From Mucilaginibacter robiniae (GTDB lineage Bacteria; Bacteroidota; Bacteroidia; Sphingobacteriales; Sphingobacteriaceae), in the NCBI RefSeq assembly GCF_012849215.1, contig NZ_CP051682.1:3286001-3350000 (forward strand): a stretch of DNA of 64,000 nucleotides, written 5' to 3'. The first letter of the stretch is position 1; each line of letters begins with the position of its first letter. The notes under the pieces are model-generated. The model was not told where the DNA came from and did no database searches. It saw only the letters and a program-made list of their open reading frames with translations. A program made the translations under genes and the position numbers. This document shows positions 54,891 through 64,000 of this stretch, piece by piece.

Positions 54891-56930
54891 ATGCAGCCCT
54901 ATTACTTTAATCGCGATTTAAGCTGGCTTAGTTTTAACGGCCGCATTTTGCAAGAAGCAGCGCGCAACACTGTGCCTGTGTTGGAGCGGATTAACTTCCT
55001 GTCTATTTACTCTTCCAATCTGGATGAGTTTTATCGGGTACGTATGCCGGTATTACAAGCCTTACAAAATTTGCATGATAAAGATAATGATCAGCAGGAG
55101 GCTGCTGCCCGGCAAAACGAACTGGAACAAGCCCAGCAACTCATACAGCAGCAACTAAACGAATATGGTCGCATCCTGACTACTGAACTGCTGCCATTAT
55201 TACAGCAAAATCATGTTCAGCTGTTGTACAACGTTCCGTTACCAGAAGCTGTACAGCAACTCGCAGCCGATTACTTTTACAGTCAGGTAATGGCCTTTTT
55301 GCAGCCTGTTTTTTTATCAGCTACTAGTTCATTCTTTCCTGAAAACAACAAACTGTACTTGCTGACACTGTTACAGGACAATGCAGGGCAGGAGCAGTAT
55401 GCCGTGGTAAACATACCGTCAGATGAGTTACCACGTTTTTTTAGTGTAACTATAGAAGAGCAGCAATACCTTATTTTTCTGGATGATTTGGTACGTTGCC
55501 ACCTGGATAAAATATTTCCGCAGCATGAGGTAAGAGGTAGTTACAGCTTCAAAGTAAACCGCGATGCCGAACTGGATTTTAAAGATGAATATACCGATAA
55601 CTTGGCCGACCGGTTGGAGCAGCAAATAAAGAAACGTGACTTAGGTTTGGCTACCCGATTTTTGTATGAACCTAGCTTGCCTTTACGGGCATTATACCGC
55701 TTGAGCGAGTTTTTGAATTTGCAAAGCAACAGCGCGGTAGCGGGTGGCCGTTATCATAATTTGCGAGATTTAGCTTCGCTTCCGATAGAGAATAAAGCAT
55801 TATCGTACCCCAAGTGGTCGCCTATCCGTATAGATGCACTGGCTAGGGAGGCATCGTTGCTCGATACTCTAGATAAACAGGATTTTATTCTGCATACGCC
55901 CTACAATTCCTACAATCAGATTCTGCGTTTTTTTAACGAAGCTGCTTTGCGGCCAGATGTAGTAGAAATTAACGTAACCCTGTACCGCGTTGCCAGCGAT
56001 TCGAAAATTGTAAATGCTTTAATGAGCGCGGCCAAAAGTGGTAAGCAGGTAAATGTAGTAGTAGAGCTAAAAGCCCGTTTTGATGAAGCCAATAACCTAA
56101 AATGGGCTAAAAAGCTGAAGGCAGCCGGCGCTAAAATGATTTATAGTGCCACAGCGCTTAAAGTACATGCTAAAACAGCGCTGGTAAAAATAAAGCAAGG
56201 TAACCGTACACATTACCGGGGCTTATTAGCTACAGGTAATTTCAATGAAAATACAGCCCGTTTTTACACCGACCATATTCTGCTTACAGCCAATGAAAGT
56301 TTGCTGCGCGAAATGGAACTGCTATTCCTCTTCCTTGCTAAAAAGCGAAAACCTGAAACACCCGATTTAATTCCATTTCAGCACTTGCTGGTAGCACAGT
56401 TTAATTTGCAGCAACAGTTCATCGCTTTAATTGACCAGGAAATTGCCTCGGCTCAACAAGGGCAGCCAGCTTATATTCATATCAAACTTAACAACCTGGA
56501 AGAAGAACGGCTGATTAATAAATTGTATGAAGCTTCACAAGCTGGGGTACGAATCCGCATGATTGTGCGAAGCATTTGTCGGTTGGTGCCGGGCATACCC
56601 GGGATGAGCGAGAATATTACCGTTACCCGAATAGTTGACCGCTACCTGGAGCATGGCCGGGTATTTGTTTTTGGTAACCAAGGTAACCCAAAAGTATATC
56701 TGGGTTCGGCCGATTGGATGAACCGTAATATTTACCATCGCATTGAGGTTTGTTTTCCGGTGTATGATGAACACATTCGGCAGCAAATGTTACAGCTGAT
56801 GGATATACAGCTTCATGATAATGTACAGGCCGTACGCATTGATGAACACTTGAACAACATACCTGTAAAAACCGACGGTCTTCCTATACGTTCACAACAA
56901 GAAATTTATCAGCAGTTAACAAAACAGTAA
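54891..56930 (+). CDS. ppk1: Polyphosphate kinase 1
   Basis: Makes polyphosphate from ATP and can run in reverse. The 679-residue length is normal. The N-terminal domain opens YFNRDLSWLSFNGRILQEAA, then LPIENKALSYPKWSPIRIDA. The two catalytic His regions are ALKVHAKTALVKI (near 424-430) and NRNIYHRIEVCFPV; RGLLATGNFNENTARFYTDH surrounds the phosphate site. Cotranscribed with the upstream HD-PycTM gene (12 bp gap) and followed 33 bp later by the SdiA-regulated lipoprotein gene. Confidence 0.96.
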   Translation: MQPYYFNRDLSWLSFNGRILQEAARNTVPVLERINFLSIYSSNLDEFYRVRMPVLQALQNLHDKDNDQQEAAARQNELEQAQQLIQQQLNEYGRILTTELLPLLQQNHVQLLYNVPLPEAVQQLAADYFYSQVMAFLQPVFLSATSSFFPENNKLYLLTLLQDNAGQEQYAVVNIPSDELPRFFSVTIEEQQYLIFLDDLVRCHLDKIFPQHEVRGSYSFKVNRDAELDFKDEYTDNLADRLEQQIKKRDLGLATRFLYEPSLPLRALYRLSEFLNLQSNSAVAGGRYHNLRDLASLPIENKALSYPKWSPIRIDALAREASLLDTLDKQDFILHTPYNSYNQILRFFNEAALRPDVVEINVTLYRVASDSKIVNALMSAAKSGKQVNVVVELKARFDEANNLKWAKKLKAAGAKMIYSATALKVHAKTALVKIKQGNRTHYRGLLATGNFNENTARFYTDHILLTANESLLREMELLFLFLAKKRKPETPDLIPFQHLLVAQFNLQQQFIALIDQEIASAQQGQPAYIHIKLNNLEEERLINKLYEASQAGVRIRMIVRSICRLVPGIPGMSENITVTRIVDRYLEHGRVFVFGNQGNPKVYLGSADWMNRNIYHRIEVCFPVYDEHIRQQMLQLMDIQLHDNVQAVRIDEHLNNIPVKTDGLPIRSQQEIYQQLTKQ

Positions 56931-56963
56931 CCTTAGTGGTTATAAGTCTGATAACAAACTACA

Positions 56964-57833
56964 ATGATGAAAAACATTTTGCTCATACCTATGCTGGTTG
57001 CCGGCTGCCTGCTTAGCTTTTCGTGCGCACAAAACCGTAAAACAAGCTATAAAAGCCCAACGGGATATAACCTGAACCAACCGGTGAAATATATTATGCC
57101 CGATGATTTGCATGAAATTTCAGGCATTGCTTTTCATAACGGTAATGCCGATACGGTTTATGCCGAGCAGGATGAAGAAGGCAAAGTGTATTACAGCAAA
57201 TTGGGCGAAAAATCATTTAAACATACCATGTTCGGCAAGCACGGCGACTTTGAAGATATTGCTATCTATAAAGACCAGGTATTTATGCTGAAAAGTAAAG
57301 GCAAGCTTTATACTTTTCCACTCAGTGAGGTAAGGCAGCCGCAGGTGGCTCATGTACAGGAACTGGGCAACCTACTGCCCGAAGGCGAATTTGAAAGCTT
57401 GTACGCCGACCCTGAGGAACATAAATTGTACACCATCTGTAAAAATTGTGCCGATGAAAAAACTACTAAAACCAGCAGTGGCTTTATTTTTAATATTGCC
57501 GATAATGGCCAGCTGCAAACTGCCGGCAGCTTTAAAGTGCGCGTAAAAGAAATTGACCGGCATGCCGGCGAAAGCCAGATGAAGTTTCGCCCATCAGCGT
57601 TGAGTAAAAATCCGATTACACATCAGTGGTATATCTTATCGGCGGTAAATAAGTTACTGGTAGTAGCTAATTCCAACTGGCAGATTACAGCTACTTATGC
57701 GCTTGATCCTACGGTATTTAGGCAACCTGAAGGTATTACGTTTGATAAAAATGGAAATCTGTATATATCTAATGAGGGGGATGAACTAGGCAGCGGCAAT
57801 ATCCTGAAGTTTGCTTATACTGCATCCAAATAG
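56964..57833 (+). CDS. SdiA-regulated domain lipoprotein
   Basis: Protein of 289 residues with lipobox LSFSC (Cys near residue 21). A six-bladed-propeller-like family, named after an Escherichia coli gene regulated by SdiA, is indicated by HEISGIAFHNGNADTVYAEQ, FGKHGDFEDIAIYKDQVFML and the C-terminal FRQPEGITFDKNGNLYISNE. It probably binds metal or sugar, role unknown. It lies 33 bp after ppk1 in the same operon, an association I cannot explain but which is plausible for envelope stress. Confidence 0.87.
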   Translation: MMKNILLIPMLVAGCLLSFSCAQNRKTSYKSPTGYNLNQPVKYIMPDDLHEISGIAFHNGNADTVYAEQDEEGKVYYSKLGEKSFKHTMFGKHGDFEDIAIYKDQVFMLKSKGKLYTFPLSEVRQPQVAHVQELGNLLPEGEFESLYADPEEHKLYTICKNCADEKTTKTSSGFIFNIADNGQLQTAGSFKVRVKEIDRHAGESQMKFRPSALSKNPITHQWYILSAVNKLLVVANSNWQITATYALDPTVFRQPEGITFDKNGNLYISNEGDELGSGNILKFAYTASK

Positions 57834-57911
57834 CTTAAGTTTATGTTAAGTTTGTAACTGTATTTAACGGATCTGAACAATACCGCACGCTACATCCGTG
57901 ATGCGCAATTT

Positions 57912-60263
57912 ATGCAAACAACGCCATTCTACATTAATTCTACTTTAGCTCATTCAGAACCGGTTGAAACGACTTTGTCTTTCAAGCCGTTCATCAGCCA
58001 TTTGCAAAAGTTGCAGGAAAATGCTACGGGCATTAAAGCACGCTTTTACCAGTATGTGCTTACCCATTTTCAGCCGTACATTAACTCACCTATGGCTTGT
58101 GAAACGGATAGCAATGTAGAGTGCGATCAGGTAGCTTTAGATTTGATTTTTGGTACCCTATCGCCAGTAGTATGCGATGAAAATAACTATTTGTGGGCGC
58201 TAAGTACACCAGTTCCGAACAAGGTTTTTTACAGTACCAGTGCTTTTTACAACTTTGTGAACCGTAAAAAGGAAATTGAAGTAGAATCGGTAGTGTTAAC
58301 TAGCAATGAGCAGTTTAAAAAACAGCAATTAGCCTACATTTACCGCTTTATATTAAAACACCTTTACGATTTTGCACCCGTATTGCATGATCCGGTTTAT
58401 TACATTTATACCGATGGCGAAACAGGTTTAAGTCGCTATTATAACATACACGTTAATACCGATTTCATTAAGGTTGAGGTTAAACAGGAACTGCCCGAGC
58501 TCACTTTTGAAATGGTTGAAAACCTACTACATGGTGATGATAGCCTGGATGCCATCACTGAAATTTTGCCGCTTAGCTGGTTTAAATTTGAAGGTTTCTC
58601 AGTAATTACCCTGGAAGACGTAACCGAACGGCATGCTATAGAAGATATACGTGAAGCCATTTCCAGCCCGCATGAGGATGAACGGGAGCTTTACAAACAA
58701 GCTATCCATTCGTTAAACATTCTGGCTGAAAGCAATGATGTACAGTTTGGCTTGTTGCCTTTTCTGAAGCTTAATGGTGAGCCGGTATTTGATTATACTT
58801 CTTGTTCGCAAAGCATCCTGATCCAATCAGCCAAAAAGCTGGGTATGGCCGAAAGTGTTTTTCATCAAATTGTGAAGCAGTATGAAGCTAAGCCCAAAGT
58901 GGTATTTTTTAATTCCATATCTGAAGGTAAACAGCAAAAATATCCTTTCCTGAAAGTGCTGAAGCAAACGGGTATTCAATCATACGCAGTAATCCCGGTG
59001 TTTTATAATAAACACATTGCGGGTATTATGGAGGTGTATGCCGAACGCGAACTGGTGTTTTATGAAAACATGCTCTCCAGGTTGGAGTTTGCTATTCCGC
59101 TGATTGCTCAACTGCTACAAAACAGTATTGAACACTTTAATGCCCGCATTGATGAAGTAATTAAAGACAAGTTTACCTCCTTGCAACCTGCAGTACAGTG
59201 GAAATTTAATGAAACAGCTTGGGAGTGGTTGCGCATACCCCATAACGACGGTAGTAAAATCAAAATCAGCAATATCGTTTTTAATGATGTATATCCGCTT
59301 TATGGCGCTATTGATATTCGTAATTCAACCGTTGAGCGCAACCAGGCTTTACAGCAAGATCTAAGAACCGTAATCAAGCTACTGTTGAAAGTGCTGCTTA
59401 CACTGGATGAACAATACCCTAATTTGCTATGGCAAACGTTGTTTCAAAAGGCGAACGAGTGGTTGCAGATAGTTGATAATTTTGTAAACAGTAGTGATGA
59501 AATGCTGATTAATGAGTTTCTGGAAAACGAAGCTGGAAAGGCATTAAGCACCTTCCGGCAAGAACATCCAGAATCGGCAGCTCTGGTAAGCAGGTTCCTG
59601 AACATGATAGCGCAAGATTGCGAAGGTCCGGCTTTTACGCAACGTAACCGGCTGGAAGTATCCATGCAGATGATTAATAGCGCAGTTAATGGCTATTTTG
59701 AAAAAGCGCAGGAACAATTACAATCACTATACCCTTGTTACTTTGAAAAAATCAGGACTGATGGTGTAGAGTATGATATTTATGTGGGCCAGGCTATCGC
59801 TCCCAAAAAGCCTTTTAGTGCTGATTACTTGAAGCAGATACGTATGTGGCAATTAACTTCAATGATTGAAGTATCATGCCTTACCCATACCTTGCTGGAG
59901 CATATGCCAGCTGCTTTGCAAACTACGCAGCTTATTTTTATTCATAGTGCGCCTATTGATATCAGCTTCCGTAATGATGAGCGCCGCTTTGATGTAGAGG
60001 GCGCTTACAACATCCGTTATGAAGTTATTAAAAAGCGGATTGATAAGGTGCTGGTGCGAGATACGGGCGAACGCCTTACTCAGCCCGGAAAAATTGCGCT
60101 GGTGTACTTTACTGAAATTGAAGCCCATGAGCACATAGGCTACATTGAGCAGCTACAAAAACAGAACAAACTATTACCGGAAGTTGAACATTTGGAACTG
60201 GAGGAACTGCAAGGTGTGATTGGCCTGAAAGCTTTACGCGTAAGTATCAATTTTGAGAATTAA
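57912..60263 (+). CDS. Large GAF-domain protein of unknown function
   Basis: Soluble protein of 783 residues. A GAF-like sensory part lies near residues 265-410 (SNDVQFGLLPFLKLNGEPVF; SYAVIPVFYNKHIAGIMEVY). The centre contains YPLYGAIDIRNSTVERNQ, a motif that recurs in this Bacteroidota family. The rest is helical and unrecognised, with no kinase, cyclase or DNA-binding domain seen. It starts 78 bp after the SdiA-regulated gene and could be the last gene of the ppk1 cluster, though an own promoter is possible. A terminator follows. Confidence 0.75.
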   Translation: MQTTPFYINSTLAHSEPVETTLSFKPFISHLQKLQENATGIKARFYQYVLTHFQPYINSPMACETDSNVECDQVALDLIFGTLSPVVCDENNYLWALSTPVPNKVFYSTSAFYNFVNRKKEIEVESVVLTSNEQFKKQQLAYIYRFILKHLYDFAPVLHDPVYYIYTDGETGLSRYYNIHVNTDFIKVEVKQELPELTFEMVENLLHGDDSLDAITEILPLSWFKFEGFSVITLEDVTERHAIEDIREAISSPHEDERELYKQAIHSLNILAESNDVQFGLLPFLKLNGEPVFDYTSCSQSILIQSAKKLGMAESVFHQIVKQYEAKPKVVFFNSISEGKQQKYPFLKVLKQTGIQSYAVIPVFYNKHIAGIMEVYAERELVFYENMLSRLEFAIPLIAQLLQNSIEHFNARIDEVIKDKFTSLQPAVQWKFNETAWEWLRIPHNDGSKIKISNIVFNDVYPLYGAIDIRNSTVERNQALQQDLRTVIKLLLKVLLTLDEQYPNLLWQTLFQKANEWLQIVDNFVNSSDEMLINEFLENEAGKALSTFRQEHPESAALVSRFLNMIAQDCEGPAFTQRNRLEVSMQMINSAVNGYFEKAQEQLQSLYPCYFEKIRTDGVEYDIYVGQAIAPKKPFSADYLKQIRMWQLTSMIEVSCLTHTLLEHMPAALQTTQLIFIHSAPIDISFRNDERRFDVEGAYNIRYEVIKKRIDKVLVRDTGERLTQPGKIALVYFTEIEAHEHIGYIEQLQKQNKLLPEVEHLELEELQGVIGLKALRVSINFEN

Positions 60264-60303
60264 TCGGCTACAATCGGGTTTTAAAAAGTATTTATTAAAT
60301 TAT

Positions 60304-60349
60304 AACGAGAGCTGTTTTAAAACCTTTTGGGTTTAAAACAGCTCCCGTT
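60304..60349. terminator. Bidirectional terminator
   Basis: AACGAGAGCTG...AACC (60304-60324) pairs with 60329-60349 over about 20 bp with one bulge and one mismatch. It lies between the convergent GAF and PAP2 genes. Confidence 0.8.
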
Positions 60350-60367
60350 TACATAAATGAGGTTTTT

Positions 60368-60985
60368 TTAGAAGCCTGTATGAACAGTATGATTGTACCG
60401 ATGGCGATAAAACATCTTTTGTAGTTTATAGCTTAAAAATGATGTTCCGGCACCTACAATCATGCCACCTAACACATCACTAGGGTAGTGAGCACCACGA
60501 TACATACGTGAGTAGGCCGTAGCCGCAGCAAAAGTATAAGCCGGCGCAATCACATACCACTTCGGGAAGCTCAGGCTTAACGAAGTGGCAACATTAAAAG
60601 TAGTAGAAGTATGCCCCGAAGGGAATGAATAACCTGAAGTGTGGCCTTCCAGATAAATTTTATTGTTCCAGGTTAAATAAGGACGTTGCCGCTGCACGTA
60701 ATCTTTAATACGGTCTGTTACTAAAGTATTGGTTAGTAAAGCGGCAGTTGCAGTAATGGCATTTCGTTTTAATAAATCATCTTTAGTTATAAAACCAGCC
60801 GCTAGCATGGCCAGCGGTGTAGCTGCCGAAACTATAATAGCATGATTAGATAAAAATGCCCAACCTTTGTTTTCATTGTTAGAGTTAGGATTAATGAAGT
60901 TTAGCATCTTCACATCAATGTTCTGTGATCGGGCTACAAAAGTTAGGCACAGCAACAGCTGTAAAAGAAATAGTTTAAATCTCAT
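60368..60985 (-). CDS. PAP2-family phosphatase
   Basis: Phosphatase of 205 residues with an export signal (MRFKLFLLQLLLCLTFVARS). The three PAP2 motifs are visible: KDYVQRQRP (C1, near residues 91-99), SFPSGHTSTT (C2) and SRMYRGAHYPSDVLGG (C3). Probable substrates are lipid phosphates (phosphatidic acid, undecaprenyl pyrophosphate) or other phosphate monoesters. Divergent from the barrel protein gene by about 300 bp. Confidence 0.93.
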   Translation of the reverse strand: MRFKLFLLQLLLCLTFVARSQNIDVKMLNFINPNSNNENKGWAFLSNHAIIVSAATPLAMLAAGFITKDDLLKRNAITATAALLTNTLVTDRIKDYVQRQRPYLTWNNKIYLEGHTSGYSFPSGHTSTTFNVATSLSLSFPKWYVIAPAYTFAAATAYSRMYRGAHYPSDVLGGMIVGAGTSFLSYKLQKMFYRHRYNHTVHTGF

Positions 60986-61284
60986 TTATATCAATTAGGT
61001 TACAACGCTATACTACAGTGTGTACTGATACTAACCAATAATGAAAAGGCGGCTGGGTTTAATCATTACGAATATAGCAATTAAACCAGCCTATTATACG
61101 GGTAAATTAACTTTTGGTTAACAATATATTATTAATGGTAATATTTTGACAATTCGTTTGAGTTGTGTGATATTTATAATACAAGCAAGCACAATTTGGG
61201 CAGTTAGGTGTTATAACTGGCAATCTCGATTTGGAAAAATGCTGTAAGGAAGCAACAGAAAGCGTGATTATTTTATTAAACTAT

Positions 61285-63864
61285 ATGATATTAAACCGAT
61301 ACCTTACAAAAACCTTTGTATTAATTACCGGCCTGTTTTCACTTTATACTGCTACTGCACAAAGCCAAACCCACAAAGACTCAGTTACTTTAGCCATAGA
61401 TGCTGATTATAACAAAGTAGGTGCAGTGCATCGCAAGCTTTTTGGCGAAAACTACCGGAAACTGTGGGCTGTTCCGGTTAAAATGCGAGTTATGCACTTG
61501 CAGCAGGAAAAAGGTGGCCTTACTGTTTTAGAAAAAGGTGGCGGGCTACAAACACAGTCGCTCCGCCTGCGTGATCCATCAGGGCAGGAGTGGGTATTGC
61601 GTTCGGTACAAAAATATCCAGAACGGGCATTGCCGCCTAAGCTGCGCCCTACTATAGCTAAAGCCATCCTGCAGGATCAGATATCTACTTCCAATCCTTT
61701 TGGGGCTTTAACAGTACCACCGTTAGCTGAAGCTTTAGACATTCCTCATGCAAATCCCGAAATTGTGTATGTAGGCGATGATGCCGGCTTGGGCAAATAC
61801 CGTGAAAAATACAAAAACAGTATTTACTTGTTTGAAGAACGTGAGCCGGAAGAGTCAGAAAAAACCGACAATACGCACAAGGTACAAAAAAAGCTGTTTG
61901 AGGATAATGATGTAAAAGTTGATCAGAAAATTGTGTTACGTGCCCGTTTGCTGGATATGATTATTGGCGACTGGGACCGTCATGATGATCAATGGCGTTG
62001 GGACAAGTATAAAGATGATAAAGCTATTACTTATACGCCTATCCCACGCGATCGTGACCAGGTTTATTACAAAACATCAGGCGTTTTCCCTTGGTTTGTA
62101 TCACACCAGTGGCTTAAAGCCAAATTTCAGCCTTATCGTGATGAAATACGTGATATTAATAGCTGGAACTATAATGCCCGGTATTTTGACCGCTTGTTTT
62201 TAAATGAAATGAGCGAAGCTGACTGGAAAGAGCAAATTGCTTACGTTCAGGCGCATTTAACTGATGAAGTAATTAATCGGGCTATCCATAAAATGCCACC
62301 TGCTATTTTCGCTTTATCTGGTCCGCAAATTATTCAAACCATCAAAGCAAGGCGCAGTAACATTGCTTGGCAAGGCTTGCAGTTTTACAGTTTCCTGTCG
62401 CGCTATGTGGATGTACCCACTTCTGAAAAGCATGAACGTGTTGATGTAACTGAGCAAGCTGATGGTAAAGTAAATCTGGTTATTCATAAAGTAAAAAAAG
62501 ATAGTTCACTGGCCCAGATCACTTATCAGCGTGTGTTCGATCCGAAAGATACCAAAGAAGTACGTGTGTATGGTATGGGTGGGCATGATGCTTTTTCGGT
62601 AGCAGGCAGCGGTAAGTCGCCTATTAAAGTACGTTTAATAGGAGGAGAGAAAGCTGATAGCTTTTATGTAGATAAACAGGTGGATAATAAAAAGAACCTG
62701 TACATCTATGATCGTTCGGATGAAAAAAATGTATTACCCGAGCGCTCACAAGCTAAAATACATACCGAAGCTGATACTGATGTAATAGCTTACGATCGGA
62801 AAAACTTTTTGTATAACCGTTTCCAGCCTCTTATTGCTGTAAGCTACAATACCGATTATGGTATAACCCCAACTCTGGGTTTTGCTTACACCAAGGAAGG
62901 TTTCCGTAAGTTACCTTTTGCTTACCGCCATCAGCTTGAGATAAGTTATCTATCAGGCCGTAAAGCTTTTTTGATACATTACAATGCAGAATATACCAAG
63001 CTAATTGGCAACAACGACTTTTTGATAAACTTTACCTCACGCGGTCCACATAACTACAGCAACTTTTTCGGTATAGGTAACAATACCGAGTTTGTGGATC
63101 AAAAGAACAATATCCGGTATTTCCGTAACCGATACGATTACCTGTATGGTGATGTACGGTTAAGGCATACGTATGGCGATTGGAAAGTTAGCGGGGGCCT
63201 TACCGGTCAGTTTTACCATAGTACTTCTGAAAATAATGAGCCCCGGTTTTTAGGAGCCTATAATCAGCAACATCCTGATGAGCAGGTGTTCTCTAATAAA
63301 AGCTATGCTGGCTTGGTAGCCGGTGCATTGCTGGATACCCGTAACAATACCTTGCGTACTACAAAAGGTGTTTACTGGAATACGACCATCAGTGGCCTGC
63401 AACAGTTAAACCAGGATCATAGTCGGTACAGTCAATTGGTATCACAGTTTAGCTTTTATGCCAACCCTGACCGGGATTCTATATTAATTATTGCAGCGCG
63501 TTTTGGTGCTGGTACCACCCTAGGGCATGCCGATTACTTTCAGCAGCTTAAATTAGGCGGTTCAGATAATTTAAGGGGTTTTCGTACCTGGCGCTTTACA
63601 GGTCGTAGCATGTTGTTCAACAACCTGGAAATGCGTTTGAAAGTATTGGATATTAACTCTTACCTGTTTCCGGGCAGTATAGGTATTATCGGCTTTAATG
63701 ATGTGGGTAGGGTATTTACGCCGGGAGAATCATCATCCAAATGGCATGATGGTTACGGTGGCGGTATTTATGTAGAACCTGCTGATTTGGTTTTATTACA
63801 GGCTACTTTAGGAAAATCTAACGAAGGGCATATCGTGTATATTAACCTCGGGTACCGCTTTTAG
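61285..63864 (+). CDS. Outer membrane barrel protein with large N-terminal domain (BamA/TamA-like C-terminus)
   Basis: Protein of 859 residues from ATG 61285, with signal peptide (YLTKTFVLITGLFSLYTATA cleaved before QSQ); an upstream TTG at 61231 would add 18 residues. The final third is a barrel of the BamA/D15 surface antigen type: LKLGGSDNLRGFRTWRFTGR (the conserved L6-like loop LRGxR/F), then FPGSIGIIGFNDVGRVF and a terminal strand ending in a Phe (YINLGYRF). The N-terminal 450 residues have no POTRA pattern; they contain MIIGDWDRHDDQWRW (about 226-240) and IPRDRDQVYY (253-262), spaced like the catalytic loop and metal Asp of atypical kinases. This kinase idea is inference. Confidence 0.8.
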   Translation: MILNRYLTKTFVLITGLFSLYTATAQSQTHKDSVTLAIDADYNKVGAVHRKLFGENYRKLWAVPVKMRVMHLQQEKGGLTVLEKGGGLQTQSLRLRDPSGQEWVLRSVQKYPERALPPKLRPTIAKAILQDQISTSNPFGALTVPPLAEALDIPHANPEIVYVGDDAGLGKYREKYKNSIYLFEEREPEESEKTDNTHKVQKKLFEDNDVKVDQKIVLRARLLDMIIGDWDRHDDQWRWDKYKDDKAITYTPIPRDRDQVYYKTSGVFPWFVSHQWLKAKFQPYRDEIRDINSWNYNARYFDRLFLNEMSEADWKEQIAYVQAHLTDEVINRAIHKMPPAIFALSGPQIIQTIKARRSNIAWQGLQFYSFLSRYVDVPTSEKHERVDVTEQADGKVNLVIHKVKKDSSLAQITYQRVFDPKDTKEVRVYGMGGHDAFSVAGSGKSPIKVRLIGGEKADSFYVDKQVDNKKNLYIYDRSDEKNVLPERSQAKIHTEADTDVIAYDRKNFLYNRFQPLIAVSYNTDYGITPTLGFAYTKEGFRKLPFAYRHQLEISYLSGRKAFLIHYNAEYTKLIGNNDFLINFTSRGPHNYSNFFGIGNNTEFVDQKNNIRYFRNRYDYLYGDVRLRHTYGDWKVSGGLTGQFYHSTSENNEPRFLGAYNQQHPDEQVFSNKSYAGLVAGALLDTRNNTLRTTKGVYWNTTISGLQQLNQDHSRYSQLVSQFSFYANPDRDSILIIAARFGAGTTLGHADYFQQLKLGGSDNLRGFRTWRFTGRSMLFNNLEMRLKVLDINSYLFPGSIGIIGFNDVGRVFTPGESSSKWHDGYGGGIYVEPADLVLLQATLGKSNEGHIVYINLGYRF

Positions 63865-63879
63865 GAAATTAACATAGAT

Positions 63880-63917
63880 ATACAGCCGGCTTTTGCAACC
63901 GCGAAGGTTGGCTGTAT
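63880..63917. terminator. Bidirectional stem-loop
   Basis: ATACAGCC (63880-63887) mirrors GGCTGTAT (63910-63917), and an inner AACC/GGTT pair extends it. It lies between the convergent barrel gene and the receiver-domain gene at the window edge. Confidence 0.6.
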
Positions 63918-63924
63918 GTTTTAT

Positions 63925-64000
63925 CTAATTAAGCCGCAGGCATTGGTTGACAGTATCTACCAATTCGTCAATACTGAAGGGTTTGGCAATAACAGCGTCA
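63925..64000 (-). CDS. C-terminal end of a receiver-domain protein (partial)
   Basis: The minus strand from the right edge reads DAVIAKPFSIDELVDTVNQC and then LRLN with a stop at 63925-63927. KPFS with the preceding A/I is the conserved Lys-Pro end of CheY-like receiver domains. Only about 25 codons are visible; it could be a lone receiver or the tail of a hybrid kinase. Confidence 0.75.
   Translation of the reverse strand, partial: DAVIAKPFSIDELVDTVNQCLRLN

Noticed and set aside
57912..60263. GAF protein as a nucleotide cyclase partner of the PycTM protein (AIDIRNST resembles the first metal motif of class III cyclases)
   Set aside because: The second metal Asp motif and substrate-specifying residues expected within the next 100 residues are not seen, so an active cyclase is not supported.

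Overview
The window looks like a chromosomal segment of a Bacteroidota bacterium, most likely of the family Sphingobacteriaceae (Mucilaginibacter or Pedobacter type). This is inferred from the gene families (DUF983, SdiA-regulated lipoprotein, DUF4397 lipoprotein, fused TreY-MalQ, single-chain GlyRS), from many lipoproteins with a LSSC or LVSC type lipobox, and from promoter-like sites of the TTTG-N19-TAnnTTTG type (best one in front of rpsT). No database search was possible, so family names rest on recognised motifs.

Layout. 0-4.3 kb: an RND efflux operon (TetR regulator, membrane fusion lipoprotein, AcrB-type pump cut by the window edge) with a palindromic candidate operator at the regulator's start. 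4.4-7.7 kb: DUF983 protein, two AraC regulators and a short-chain dehydrogenase. 7.8-10 kb: ECF sigma factor followed by two small membrane proteins, then a secreted protein. 10.08-11.82 kb: a complete IS1182-type insertion sequence whose two ends both form terminator-like hairpins. 12-15.6 kb: Crp-like regulator with DUF4267 and cupin genes, then a NarL-type two-component pair. 15.8-18.2 kb: an AT-rich accessory patch holding two broken genes, one with the signature of a parvovirus-type phospholipase A2 toxin domain, interleaved with intact small membrane protein and lipoprotein genes that could be leftover immunity genes. A tRNA-Lys(CTT) follows.

18.8-40 kb is mostly core: an ABC-F ATPase with one intact and one degenerate ATP site, pyrE and a NUDIX gene whose start codons overlap head to head, coaD, hydrolases, rpsT, radC, a LOV-domain (blue-light) histidine kinase with its receiver protein, DUF763, a membrane-anchored MutS-like ATPase, a family 2 glycosyltransferase, a DUF255 thioredoxin-like protein, SlyD, a thioesterase and a fatty acid desaturase.

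40-51.5 kb is an alpha-glucan/trehalose block. glgX, treZ and a fused treY-malQ overlap as one operon that would debranch glycogen or maltodextrin and turn chain ends into trehalose. A divergent FAD oxidoreductase and a secreted alpha-amylase lie next to it. After glyS comes a cluster of an HD-domain protein fused to a Pycsar-effector-like membrane domain, ppk1 (polyphosphate kinase), an SdiA-regulated lipoprotein and a large GAF protein. The window ends with a PAP2 phosphatase, an outer membrane barrel protein carrying a possible kinase-like N-terminal domain, and the tail of a receiver-domain protein.

The observations most worth follow-up are the HD-PycTM/ppk1 pairing, the putative kinase-barrel fusion, the decayed toxin patch, the LOV kinase and the asymmetric ABC-F protein.
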